From positions 47,652 to 111,651 of the forward strand of contig DDII01000026.1 in assembly GCA_002338445.1 (NCBI GenBank): a stretch of DNA of 64,000 nt. The letters run 5' to 3'. Below, piece after piece: positions 44,706-53,240 of the stretch. The notes under the pieces are model-generated. The model had not been told where the DNA came from and ran no database searches. It was given only the letters and a program-made list of their open reading frames with translations. How positions within the stretch are numbered: the stretch's first letter is position 1; the number at the start of each line of letters is the position of its first letter. This DNA comes from Cellvibrionales bacterium UBA1854. GTDB taxonomy: Bacteria; Pseudomonadota; Gammaproteobacteria; Pseudomonadales; Porticoccaceae. A program made the position numbers and the translations under genes.

Positions 44706-45500
44706 ATGGATATTTTTCAAGCTATTTTTTTGGCGTTAGTTCAAGGAATTACAGAGTTTTTACCCGTATCTAGCTCGGGACACTTGATATTAGCAAGCAA
44801 TCTTATAGGATGGGCAGATCAAGGTCTGGCGTTTGACGTTGCTGTTCATTTGGGCTCCTTGGTTGCAGTGATTATTTTCTTTCGAAAAGATTTAACCCGC
44901 CTAACAATTTCTTGGTTAGCTAGTATTTTTAAGAGGCACGTGGATGGAGATGCGATATTGGCTTGGCAATTGGTGGTTGTCACGATACCAACGAGTGTGG
45001 TTGCTTGGGTTTTTAGTGATTTTATTGAAATGCACTTCCGCTCATTGAGTGTAGTTGCTTCTGCAACTATTTTTTTTGGATTGTTACTTGGATTGGCAGA
45101 TATATCGAGAGAGACAGATGCACCATCGGAGAGTCTGAGTTGGCGAGATTCGTTTCTTTTGGGTTGTGCGCAAATTTGTGCGCTGGTGCCTGGTGCCTCA
45201 AGATCTGGAGTAACGATGGCTGCGGCACTGGCATTAGGTTACTCTAGAAATGTGTCAGCGCGCTTTTCCTTCCTAATGGCTGTGCCGATAATCTTTCTGA
45301 GCGGTGTTTACAAAACAACGCAATCAATGTGGGAAGAAACACTGTTGATACCTCTTCTCATTGGGGTTATTGTTTCAGCGATCAGTGCCTATTTTTGTAT
45401 AGGAATTTTTTTACGTTTTATTCAACGCATCGGAATGATACCTTTTGTAATTTATCGATTGATACTTGGTAGCATATTACTTTTTGTCGGCCTGAATTAG
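44706..45500 (+). CDS. uppP: Undecaprenyl-diphosphatase UppP (BacA)
   Basis: Integral membrane phosphatase that recycles undecaprenyl pyrophosphate for peptidoglycan synthesis. Signature one is EFLPVSSSGHLILA and signature two is PGASRSGVTMAAAL. About seven or eight hydrophobic segments lie in 264 aa. It is 15 bases after tsaB, probably one transcript. Confidence 0.96.
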   Translation: MDIFQAIFLALVQGITEFLPVSSSGHLILASNLIGWADQGLAFDVAVHLGSLVAVIIFFRKDLTRLTISWLASIFKRHVDGDAILAWQLVVVTIPTSVVAWVFSDFIEMHFRSLSVVASATIFFGLLLGLADISRETDAPSESLSWRDSFLLGCAQICALVPGASRSGVTMAAALALGYSRNVSARFSFLMAVPIIFLSGVYKTTQSMWEETLLIPLLIGVIVSAISAYFCIGIFLRFIQRIGMIPFVIYRLILGSILLFVGLN

Positions 45501-45543
45501 CTAGATCGGGGTTTTTCAAAAATAAACCTGAGGGTATAACCGA

Positions 45544-46836
45544 TTGGCATATGATATGAGAATGAGAGAGTTGAATCAAAGGTTGTACGGTTTTTTGGAT
45601 AACTCTCCGACTCCTTTTCATGCGGTCTTGCAGATGTCCCAAATTCTGGAAAAAGCAGGGTTCACTCAAATTTTTGAAACGGAAGACTGGTGTTTACAGA
45701 AAGGTGGAAAATATTTTGTCACTCGTAACCAGTCCGCGTTAATTGGTTTTATAGTAGGAGAGAGTGACCCCGCCAATTATGGGGCACGGGTGGTGGGAGC
45801 CCACACGGACAGCCCTGCTTTGATGGTTAAACCTCAGTCGGAAATCAGGGAAAATGGTTTCTTACAATTGGGTGTGGAGGTGTATGGGGGCGCACTTCTA
45901 AATCCTTGGTTTGACCGCGATTTATCTATTGCGGGCCGAGTGGTTTGCCAGTCAGTTGAGGGTGAACTGTCATCTCATCTCATAGATTTAAAGAGACCCG
46001 TGGCTTTCATTCCTAGTCTTGCGATACATCTTGATAAAAATGCAAACGAGAATCGAACTATTAATCCGCAAACAGATCTTTCGCCCGTTGTCTTGCAATT
46101 AGGTAAACATCAAGAATTAAGAGAGGTTCTCCAGAAAGAATGTCTTAATGAGGGATTAATAGTAATTGATTACGAGTTATATCTCTATGATTCTTTGGGT
46201 GCGACAGAGGTGGGATTACAGAATGAATTTTTTTCTTCAGGTAGGCTGGATAACTTATTAAGTTGTTTTTCAGGAGTTGAGGCTCTGTCCCGTGCGGATT
46301 CAGAGCATTTCTGTGCACTCGTTTGTAATGATCATGAGGAGGTTGGGAGTGTTTCTGCTTGTGCAGCGAGCGGTTCATTTTTAGAATCGGTCTTTGAAAG
46401 AATTTTTGTCAGCAAGCCTTTGAGTAGTGTTTTTACAAGGTCTATGTTTATTTCATGTGATAATGCTCATGCTGTTCACCCAAACTATAAAAAACAACAT
46501 GATTTCTGGCATCAGCCGGTCTTAAATGGAGGCTTAGTCATAAAGGTTAATGCCAAACACAGGTACGCTACAACCAGCCTAACGTCTAGTATTTTTAAAA
46601 AGATATGCTTGAATGCTGATGTGCCAGTCCAAACTTTTGTTTCTAGGAATGATTTAAGTTGTGGTAGTACTATTGGGCCTACAACCTCGGCTCGTTTAGG
46701 GATACCCACGATTGATGTGGGCATCCCGCAGCTGGCTATGCACTCGTGCAGAGAAACGGCTGGTGTAAAAGATCCAGTTTATTTGAGTAAGGCACTGGAG
46801 AAGTTTTTTAATTTTCCGCACTCAGTTTCAGTGTAG
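45544..46836 (+). CDS. apeB: M18 family aminopeptidase
   Basis: Zinc aminopeptidase of the aspartyl-aminopeptidase family, 430 aa. Metal ligands are visible: His in VGAHTDSPAL, Asp in SSGRLDNLLS, the Glu pair in NDHEEVGS, Asp in ISCDNAHAVHP and a C-terminal His in LAMHSCRE. It starts at TTG 45544, supported by GAGGG nine bases upstream. An ATG at 45556 would make it four residues shorter. Confidence 0.93.
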   Translation: MAYDMRMRELNQRLYGFLDNSPTPFHAVLQMSQILEKAGFTQIFETEDWCLQKGGKYFVTRNQSALIGFIVGESDPANYGARVVGAHTDSPALMVKPQSEIRENGFLQLGVEVYGGALLNPWFDRDLSIAGRVVCQSVEGELSSHLIDLKRPVAFIPSLAIHLDKNANENRTINPQTDLSPVVLQLGKHQELREVLQKECLNEGLIVIDYELYLYDSLGATEVGLQNEFFSSGRLDNLLSCFSGVEALSRADSEHFCALVCNDHEEVGSVSACAASGSFLESVFERIFVSKPLSSVFTRSMFISCDNAHAVHPNYKKQHDFWHQPVLNGGLVIKVNAKHRYATTSLTSSIFKKICLNADVPVQTFVSRNDLSCGSTIGPTTSARLGIPTIDVGIPQLAMHSCRETAGVKDPVYLSKALEKFFNFPHSVSV

Positions 46837-46850
46837 GTTTGCATTAAAAT

Positions 46851-47870
46851 ATGGTCAATTTTTCTGGTAAAAAACGCGTTCTCACGGGTATCACCACCTC
46901 TGGGACACCACATTTAGGAAACTATGTGGGAGCCATCAGACCGGCTATTCTTGCTAGCAGATCTGAGTCTAATGATGCTTATTTTTTTTTGGCGGATTAT
47001 CATGCATTAATTAAAACGCAAAATCCTCACTTGGTGCATCAGTCTACGTTAGAAGTAGCGGCAACATGGCTGGCACTTGGTCTTGATCCGGAAAAAGTGA
47101 CTTTTTACAGACAATCAGATATTCCAGAGATCCAAGAATTAACTTGGTTTTTGTCCTGCATGACGGCGAAGGGCTTGATGAATAGAGCTCATGCTTATAA
47201 GCATGCAGTGCAGGGAAATCTTGATAATGACGACGACGAGGATTTTGGAATTAACATGGGATTATTTGGGTATCCAATACTTATGGCGGCAGATATATTG
47301 ATGTTTAATGCACATGAGGTACCGGTTGGACAGGACCAGGTGCAGCATGTTGAGATGGCAAGAGACATCGCTCAGCGGTTCAACCATAAATTTGGAGAAT
47401 ATTTCGTGTTGCCCAAGGCGGGGGTGGATAAAGATGTATCGCTGTTAAGAGGCTTGGACGGCCGTAAAATGAGTAAAACTTACAATAATACCATCCCACT
47501 ATTTCTCTCAGAGAAACAACTCAAAAAATTTATCAATAAAATAAAGACTAACCTTTTGGAACCTGGGGAAAGGAAAGATCCAGATTCTTCTGCGGTTTTT
47601 CAGATTTGGAGGGCATTTGCAAGTCGGCAACAAACACTTGAAATGCGAGAAAAATTTGATCGTGGCATTGGGTGGGGCGAAGCGAAGAAACAATTATGTC
47701 ATTTAATTAATACTGAACTTCAATTACCTAGGGAGCGTTATTATAAATTTTTGGAAAATCCTGAAAGAGTGGAATCTATTTTAATTGAAGGAGCAGACAA
47801 AGCTCGCGCAGAATCGAAAAGAATGATTGAAAAACTGCGCGATGCGGTTGGCATTAGACCACTGTCCTAA
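46851..47870 (+). CDS. trpS: Tryptophanyl-tRNA synthetase
   Basis: Class I synthetase charging tRNA-Trp, 339 aa. The HIGH-type motif is GTPHLGNYVGA and the KMSKS motif is GRKMSKTYNN. The central GYPILMAADILMF and PVGQDQVQHVE motifs are present. It starts 14 bases after the aminopeptidase stop. Confidence 0.97.
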   Translation: MVNFSGKKRVLTGITTSGTPHLGNYVGAIRPAILASRSESNDAYFFLADYHALIKTQNPHLVHQSTLEVAATWLALGLDPEKVTFYRQSDIPEIQELTWFLSCMTAKGLMNRAHAYKHAVQGNLDNDDDEDFGINMGLFGYPILMAADILMFNAHEVPVGQDQVQHVEMARDIAQRFNHKFGEYFVLPKAGVDKDVSLLRGLDGRKMSKTYNNTIPLFLSEKQLKKFINKIKTNLLEPGERKDPDSSAVFQIWRAFASRQQTLEMREKFDRGIGWGEAKKQLCHLINTELQLPRERYYKFLENPERVESILIEGADKARAESKRMIEKLRDAVGIRPLS

Positions 47871-47960
47871 GTTTAAAATTAAATGTCCAAATGATCAGTT
47901 TGCACCTGAAAATACTGTATACTCTTACTGGGCTTTAATGCAAAGGATGTGGAGGTTTGG

Positions 47961-48563
47961 ATGTCTAGTCGAATTGTTCTTTTGAACAATTTTGTTATAT
48001 TTCTCTTTCTCGCTGGGTGTGGATTTGGGGGAGACAATGTATCGCTAACGGAAAAACAAAAAACTATGATCGCAGAGCGCATAGCGCCGGTAGGATCGAT
48101 TGTAAAAGTTGAGGATTTGATTCAGGAAAAAAGTGATGTTTCTTCCGCAATGATGCCAGACAAAGTAGCATTGTCGCAGGGAAATGAGCACGTAGTCGAG
48201 ATGTTAAATTCCGGTGATGGGGGAAATATGATCTTTGATCCGCCAGTAATTAAAGTATCCAAGGGTGACACCATTCACTTCAGAGCAGTAGACATGTCGC
48301 ATAATTCCGCAACAATTAATTCGATGATACCGTCAGGCGCTGAGTCTTGGACCGGATTGATAAACCAAGACATAAGTGTGGTTTTAGATATTGAGGGCGT
48401 TTATGTATATCAATGTGATCCTCATGCGATGATGGCAATGGTTGGGGTGATTCAAGTTGGGGCAGCTACCAATATAAGTGAGGTAAAGATCGCGGCTGAG
48501 GAATATAAGTCTAATTTCATGCTTAACACTGATAGGTTAACCGGGTATTTGGCTCAGCTCTAA
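47961..48563 (+). CDS. Pseudoazurin-like blue copper lipoprotein
   Basis: Likely periplasmic electron carrier attached by a lipid anchor, 200 aa from ATG 47961 (GGAGG six bases upstream; a GTG at 47949 gives four more residues). FLFLAGC is a clear lipobox with Cys20. Residues about 74-168 match pseudoazurin in order: MLNSGDGGNMIFDPP, KVSKGDTIHF, and all four type-1 copper ligands His114, Cys152, His155 and Met160 (CDPHAMMAM). The segment before it contains IAERIAPVGSI, which resembles the pre-haem start of c5-type cytochromes. Partners may be a nitrite or nitrous-oxide reductase or a terminal oxidase; none is in this window. Confidence 0.85.
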   Translation: MSSRIVLLNNFVIFLFLAGCGFGGDNVSLTEKQKTMIAERIAPVGSIVKVEDLIQEKSDVSSAMMPDKVALSQGNEHVVEMLNSGDGGNMIFDPPVIKVSKGDTIHFRAVDMSHNSATINSMIPSGAESWTGLINQDISVVLDIEGVYVYQCDPHAMMAMVGVIQVGAATNISEVKIAAEEYKSNFMLNTDRLTGYLAQL

Positions 48564-48632
48564 CCAACATACCGTATTTTCGAAGCTTTACCTTGCCGTC
48601 TTCCAATTCTGAATATTATAATTTTTGTGTAC

Positions 48633-50195
48633 TTAGGCGCTTCTTATTTGCTGTGGTCCAGCCGCTAAAATAGAGTTTGAGACTTCGAATTTCTGCATGT
48701 TTTCTGTAAATAGTTTCGCTAGTTTTCCAGCTTGCACATCATACTCCTTTGAGTCTTTCCAAGTTGTTCTGGGATTAAGATACTTATTGTCGACACCGGG
48801 GATGTTCGCAGGAACGTAAAGATTCAGGATCTCTAGATATTCGGTATCTGCGTTACCCAAGCCTCCATTGACTATGGCAGACACAATTGATCTAGTGACA
48901 GGTATAGGAAAGCGATTTCCTTTTCCATTAGGTCCTCCAGAACCACCAAACCAGCCGGTATTGACTAAAAATACCTCAGATCCAAATTTTTCAATACGCT
49001 TTAACAATAGATTGGCATAAATTTCTGCTTTTCTTGGCATGAACGGGGCACCAAAGCAAGGTGAAAAGGTAGGGGATATACCTTTGTCAGTCTCTATTTC
49101 AGTCGAGCTCACTCTTGCAGTGTAGCCCAATAAAAAATGATATGCTGCTGCCTCTTGGCTGAGCAATGAGACAGGAGGTAACACTCCATTTACATCGCAA
49201 GTCAGGAAAATGATATATTTTGGTTCACGAGAAGAATTTTCGATTTTTCGATTGGGCACGTGTTCAAGTGGGTAGCTACATCTGCCATTTTCCGTGATTG
49301 AGGTATTATCGAATTCTGCGATACGCTGATTGGAGGCATTTACGAATACATTTTCAAGTATGGCACCAAATCGGATAGCATTCCAAATAATGGGTTCATT
49401 TTTTTTGCTCAAGTTTATTGTTTTAGCATAACACCCACCTTCAAGGTTAAACACACTGTCTATAGTCCAACCATGTTCGTCATCTCCGATGAGAGCACGT
49501 CGTGGGTCTGCAGAGAGTGTAGTTTTTCCTGTACCGGAAAGGCCAAAAAATAAGGAAGTATTTCCGTCATCTCCGACATTTGCAGCGCAGTGCATTGGCA
49601 TCACGCCTAGAGCGGGCAAGAGAAAATTTTGTACGGAGAACATCGCTTTTTTAATTTCACCAGCGTAGCTTAGTCCGGCGATTAGGACGCGTCTCATAGA
49701 AAAGTTGATTACCACCACACCCTCAGATCTCGTTCCATCCGTGGCTGAATCACAGACAAAGTTGCAAGCATGCAGCATTTCCCAAGAAGGTTTGTTTTTT
49801 GGATTATATTGGTTAGTCCTTACGAACATATTTCGGGCAAATAAATTATGCCAAGCAGTTTGCGTTGTTATTTTTAAAGGCAGATAGTGGTCTTCATGCT
49901 GCGCCACATGGAGGTGAGATATAAATTGCTCTTGTTGATTTAAATAAAGCCCAACTTTTTCCCAGAGAAGGTTAAATTTACTCTCTTTCATCCTCTGGTT
50001 TGTTGTTCCCCAAACGATTGATTCGGCAGTCGAGGGCTCATCCACAAAAAATCTGTCTAGTGGAGAACGTCCACTTCGATTTCCTGTAAACACGCATAAA
50101 GCCCCGTTGTCAAGCAGATGTCCCTCTCCACGAATTAAAGATAGTTCAATTAATTCAGCTACGCCTAAGTCGTAATGAGATATTGCTTTGGCCAT
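48633..50195 (-). CDS. pckA: Phosphoenolpyruvate carboxykinase (ATP)
   Basis: Gluconeogenic conversion of oxaloacetate to PEP using ATP, 520 aa. The kinase-1a loop FFGLSGTGKTTLSADP and the kinase-2 motif IGDDEHGW are present, with the substrate-binding TGNRSGRSPLDRF at the N terminus. It ends the conserved hslR-hslO-pckA order of gammaproteobacteria, with 172 bases between hslO and pckA that hold its promoter. It converges on the copper protein. Confidence 0.97.
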   Translation of the reverse strand: MAKAISHYDLGVAELIELSLIRGEGHLLDNGALCVFTGNRSGRSPLDRFFVDEPSTAESIVWGTTNQRMKESKFNLLWEKVGLYLNQQEQFISHLHVAQHEDHYLPLKITTQTAWHNLFARNMFVRTNQYNPKNKPSWEMLHACNFVCDSATDGTRSEGVVVINFSMRRVLIAGLSYAGEIKKAMFSVQNFLLPALGVMPMHCAANVGDDGNTSLFFGLSGTGKTTLSADPRRALIGDDEHGWTIDSVFNLEGGCYAKTINLSKKNEPIIWNAIRFGAILENVFVNASNQRIAEFDNTSITENGRCSYPLEHVPNRKIENSSREPKYIIFLTCDVNGVLPPVSLLSQEAAAYHFLLGYTARVSSTEIETDKGISPTFSPCFGAPFMPRKAEIYANLLLKRIEKFGSEVFLVNTGWFGGSGGPNGKGNRFPIPVTRSIVSAIVNGGLGNADTEYLEILNLYVPANIPGVDNKYLNPRTTWKDSKEYDVQAGKLAKLFTENMQKFEVSNSILAAGPQQIRSA

Positions 50196-50367
50196 TTTAA
50201 ATTTATAGCTTAAGTATTTTTAACTTTGAGTTAGAGCCTTATTCAACCATCAAGCAATTCGGTTTCAGTCTATTTATTTCTGATAGTAGCGTAGAAATAC
50301 AAGTCTGCCTATTCTTTTTGAATGAAAATTTGCATTCTAATTATATATCACTCAAGTTATTTTCCCG

Positions 50368-51249
50368 TCATTGATTATACTTATTTTTAAACTCCGATTT
50401 ATGAAACTCGTAGTTTTTATCGCAAAACTCACAGTTTACCGAGATTGAATCCCCTTCCTCAAAGAAAGATCGTGGATCTTTTGAATAAAGTTCATGCAAT
50501 GCTTTTAGAAATCTTTCCCGTGAGCAGCTACACCAAAAATTTGGATTTTCCACAGACAAAATGCGGACATCATCATTGGAAAACAGAGAGGTAAGCTGAT
50601 CGTCATGGGCCAGATTAATTTGTTCCTCCGCGCGAAGTGTTTCGAGCAGAATAGATTTTTCTCTCCAATCTTGGGATCAGTCGTCACTCGAAGTCTGTTC
50701 TGGCATTTTTTGTAGCAGTATACCGGCTGCAGTTTGCATATTGCCAGCGAGCTTAATTTTAGTTTTTAGCTGCTCCGATTGTTCGAAATAATATTCTAAA
50801 CAACCACTTAGCGTATTTTCGCAAATTGGGACGATTCCTTGGTACCTGTCCCCAGATTCGGGCTCCATAGTGAGTCTTAGAGTACCTTTTTTAAACATTT
50901 GGTAAAAATCGATTTGGTCCGAAAGCATTGAGAAATCGCCACGTACAATTCCTCTAATATTATTTTTCGAAGTGCATTCAGCCATAATGCTTGACAGGCC
51001 TTTTGATCTTTGAGCATGAAGGATCAAACGACCATTGTATTTGAGATTTGCGTTGAGCAAACAAACAGCTGCGATAAATTCCCCGAGCAGTTTGCTGACG
51101 TTTTGGGAGTAGCTATTGATCGAGATAACATCTCTATGGTACGAGCATAATGTCACCACTTGCCCTTTGATGTTAGTGTTATCGAAAATAAATTTAGTCA
51201 GTGTATTATCTTTGAACATTTCTTCATGTGAGTCTTTAGTTTGTCTCAC
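50368..51249 (-). pseudogene. hslO: Hsp33 redox chaperone, interrupted by an in-frame TGA
   Basis: Cytoplasmic holdase activated by oxidation. Read through, the frame is 294 codons with the stop, the size of E. coli Hsp33 (292 aa), and both ends are intact. It starts at GTG 51249 in a GTGA overlap with hslR and ends with the zinc/redox switch CSC and CEFC. Codon 191 is TGA (50679-50677), in the linker after MPEQTSSDD. The frame stays open without a shift from SQDWREKSILL to the end. As written, only a 190-residue chaperone core lacking the redox switch would be made. It may be a recent nonsense mutation, a sequence error, or readthrough. Neither frameshift nor deletion is involved. Confidence 0.88.
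50677..50679 (-). other. In-frame TGA within hslO
   Basis: The codon order on the complement is GAC TGA TCC. Both flanks encode recognisable Hsp33 in the same frame. UGA followed by U is generally a strong stop context, and other genes here (ureG, hom) use TGA as a true stop, so genome-wide recoding is unlikely. Confidence 0.9.
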
Positions 51250-51620
51250 TCAAGTTGTCGTAGTTGGTGTATTTGCCGACGTTGTTTTTTATTTGGCCGA
51301 GTGGCAATTGGATTCGAAAGTAATAAAATTTTCTTCTTCTCAATTAGTAGCTGCCTCTTTAGATAGCTTGTGTCAGTTTCCAAATATAGCTTCTGAGCCT
51401 CGGGAGCTCCCTTTCTTTTTGAGCTTACTGCAAGTACAACAACAACTTTCTCACCCACAGCTTGTTTGATACTTATAAGTTGATTGATTTCAACTTTTCG
51501 ACCTGGCTTTATTTTTTCTTCATCAATCTTTATGTGGCCGGCGTTTATGGCGGCTTTGGCCATCGACCGTGTTCTGTAAAATCTTGCGGCCCAGAGCCAC
51601 TTATCGATTCTCACTATCAT
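51246..51620 (-). CDS. hslR: Ribosome-associated heat shock protein Hsp15
   Basis: S4-domain RNA-binding protein that rescues stalled 50S subunits carrying nascent chains, 124 aa. The S4 domain is at the N terminus (VRIDKWLWAARFYRTRSMA, then AGHIKIDEEKIKPGRKV). A basic C-terminal tail (RPNKKQRRQIHQL) is typical. It overlaps hslO by four bases and follows yrfG by nine bases. Confidence 0.95.
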   Translation of the reverse strand: MIVRIDKWLWAARFYRTRSMAKAAINAGHIKIDEEKIKPGRKVEINQLISIKQAVGEKVVVVLAVSSKRKGAPEAQKLYLETDTSYLKRQLLIEKKKILLLSNPIATRPNKKQRRQIHQLRQLE

Positions 51621-51629
51621 AAAAAATTT

Positions 51630-52289
51630 TTAGTTTGTTCTCATCAAGTCGTCAAAGTGTTGCAATGCAATAAAATCGGAGTATTGATTTTTTCTGGCCT
51701 TGCTGTCTGGTTTTTCAATGCCAGTCAAAAAAGCAATTCCATATGTCTTGGCTGATTGAAGAACATCTTCGGAATCATCAATGAAAAGAGTCCTCTCGGG
51801 ATCAAAATTTATATTTTGCCTCAAGTGTTCCCAGAATTTTAGGCTTTCTTTAGGGAAGCCGTAATCATGTGAGGATATTATCAAGTCAAGATTATGTATA
51901 AGATCCGTTTTTGAACATTTTAGTCTTAGATCACCTTTGTCAGCGTTAGTTAATAAAATCCTTGATTTGTTCATGTTCGTCAGGGTCTTGAGAAATATCA
52001 TGCCACCGGGACGCTCCCTAATAAGGTGGCTAATTTCCCTTTTTAGTTCAAGAATATCTACACAGAGTTTATTAGACCAAAATTCCGACGAGTACCAATT
52101 CAAAGTTCCTACATGCTTTAAAAGGAGTGAGCGAATTTTGTCCTGAACCTCTCCTAAAGGTTGATCGAAAAGTTCTGAATATCGAACAGGTAAATGACGT
52201 AACCAGAATTCGTTATCAAAATTCAGGTCAAGAAGCGTGCCATCCATATCGATAAAAACGGTATCAATAAGCTTCCAATCAACAACCAT
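51630..52289 (-). CDS. yrfG: HAD-family GMP/IMP nucleotidase YrfG
   Basis: Haloacid-dehalogenase-type phosphatase reported in E. coli to act on GMP and IMP. Motif I is DMDGTLLDLNFDN, motif II is LLTNADKGDL, motif III includes the Lys in FPKESLKFW and motif IV is FIDDSEDVL. It is 219 aa from ATG 52289; an upstream ATG at 52313 adds eight residues not seen in E. coli YrfG. The yrfG-hslR-hslO order is conserved with E. coli. Confidence 0.92.
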   Translation of the reverse strand: MVVDWKLIDTVFIDMDGTLLDLNFDNEFWLRHLPVRYSELFDQPLGEVQDKIRSLLLKHVGTLNWYSSEFWSNKLCVDILELKREISHLIRERPGGMIFLKTLTNMNKSRILLTNADKGDLRLKCSKTDLIHNLDLIISSHDYGFPKESLKFWEHLRQNINFDPERTLFIDDSEDVLQSAKTYGIAFLTGIEKPDSKARKNQYSDFIALQHFDDLMRTN

Positions 52290-52401
52290 AGTTATCCATC
52301 TAGAAAAGTACACTTATTGTGCTTTAGTATACTATAAAGTTTTCTGACTGAGTAATTGATGTTTTATTCATGACGATATGGTTCTATTGAGGGGGAATGG
52401 C

Positions 52402-53220
52402 ATGGATTGGAAATTAATGAATTCAGTCCTGGAAATAGTAGCAGCGGCAGGCGCATCTATTTTAGAAATCTATCAATCTAAAAATTATGATTTGTATAAG
52501 AAGGGTGACGGTTCCCCATTGACGTGTGCTGATCTTTCAGCGCATCAAATCATATCAGATGGCTTACAAAAGTTAGAATCAACTACTCCAATACTATCCG
52601 AAGAGTCCAAGGAAATTAGTTCGAAAAATCGGGCTTTTTGGGAGCGCTACTGGCTTGTGGATCCCTTGGATGGCACATCCGAGTTCTTAGATGGGAATGG
52701 AGAGTTCAGTGTCAACGTGGCGTTGATTCAATCTAATAGACCCATAATGGGTGTCGTTCATCTTCCGGTTCAGGGAATTACCTATTTTGGAGGTTCTCAT
52801 GCCGGCGCCTATAAGCGCGATTCGTTAGGTCAGAGGGAAATAAATTGTCGCTCTGTGGCGTCCGTTTCGGGGGGAGGACATGCAATGGTGGTCATGATGA
52901 GTCGCAGGCATGGAGATACAAAAGCTAATGAGTTAGTGGAGAAAATTAAACGCTTCATTGGACCTTGTGAGGTTAAAAATGTCGGTAGTTCTATAAAAAT
53001 ATGTATGATTGCGGAGGGAAAAGCTGACCTTTATCCGCGGCTTTCCACGACTTGTGAATGGGATACCGCGGCCGCACAGGCAGTACTCGAAGCAGCCGGG
53101 GGTGCAATATTGGACCAAAAGATGCAGCTTCTTTGTTATAACACAAAGACCGATCTAAAGAATCCTTTTTTTTATGCTATTGGTGACACCACCTATGATT
53201 GGCGAAGAATACTATTTTAA
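52402..53220 (+). CDS. cysQ: 3'(2'),5'-bisphosphate nucleotidase CysQ
   Basis: Inositol-monophosphatase-fold enzyme that removes PAP made in sulfate assimilation. Metal-binding motifs are LSEESKE, DPLDGTSEFL and the C-terminal CEWDTAAAQAVLEAAGG. It is 272 aa from ATG 52402, chosen because GAGGGGG ends six bases upstream; the frame is open to ATG 52378. It is divergent from yrfG and convergent with mrcA. Confidence 0.94.
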   Translation: MDWKLMNSVLEIVAAAGASILEIYQSKNYDLYKKGDGSPLTCADLSAHQIISDGLQKLESTTPILSEESKEISSKNRAFWERYWLVDPLDGTSEFLDGNGEFSVNVALIQSNRPIMGVVHLPVQGITYFGGSHAGAYKRDSLGQREINCRSVASVSGGGHAMVVMMSRRHGDTKANELVEKIKRFIGPCEVKNVGSSIKICMIAEGKADLYPRLSTTCEWDTAAAQAVLEAAGGAILDQKMQLLCYNTKTDLKNPFFYAIGDTTYDWRRILF

Positions 53221-53240
53221 GGTGCGATGTTGTCAAATCT

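Noticed and set aside
50505..50687. 60-residue frame overlapping the hslO break, which could suggest a frameshift
   Set aside because: The Hsp33 sequence on both sides of the TGA is in one and the same frame, so no shift is needed; this frame is a shadow.
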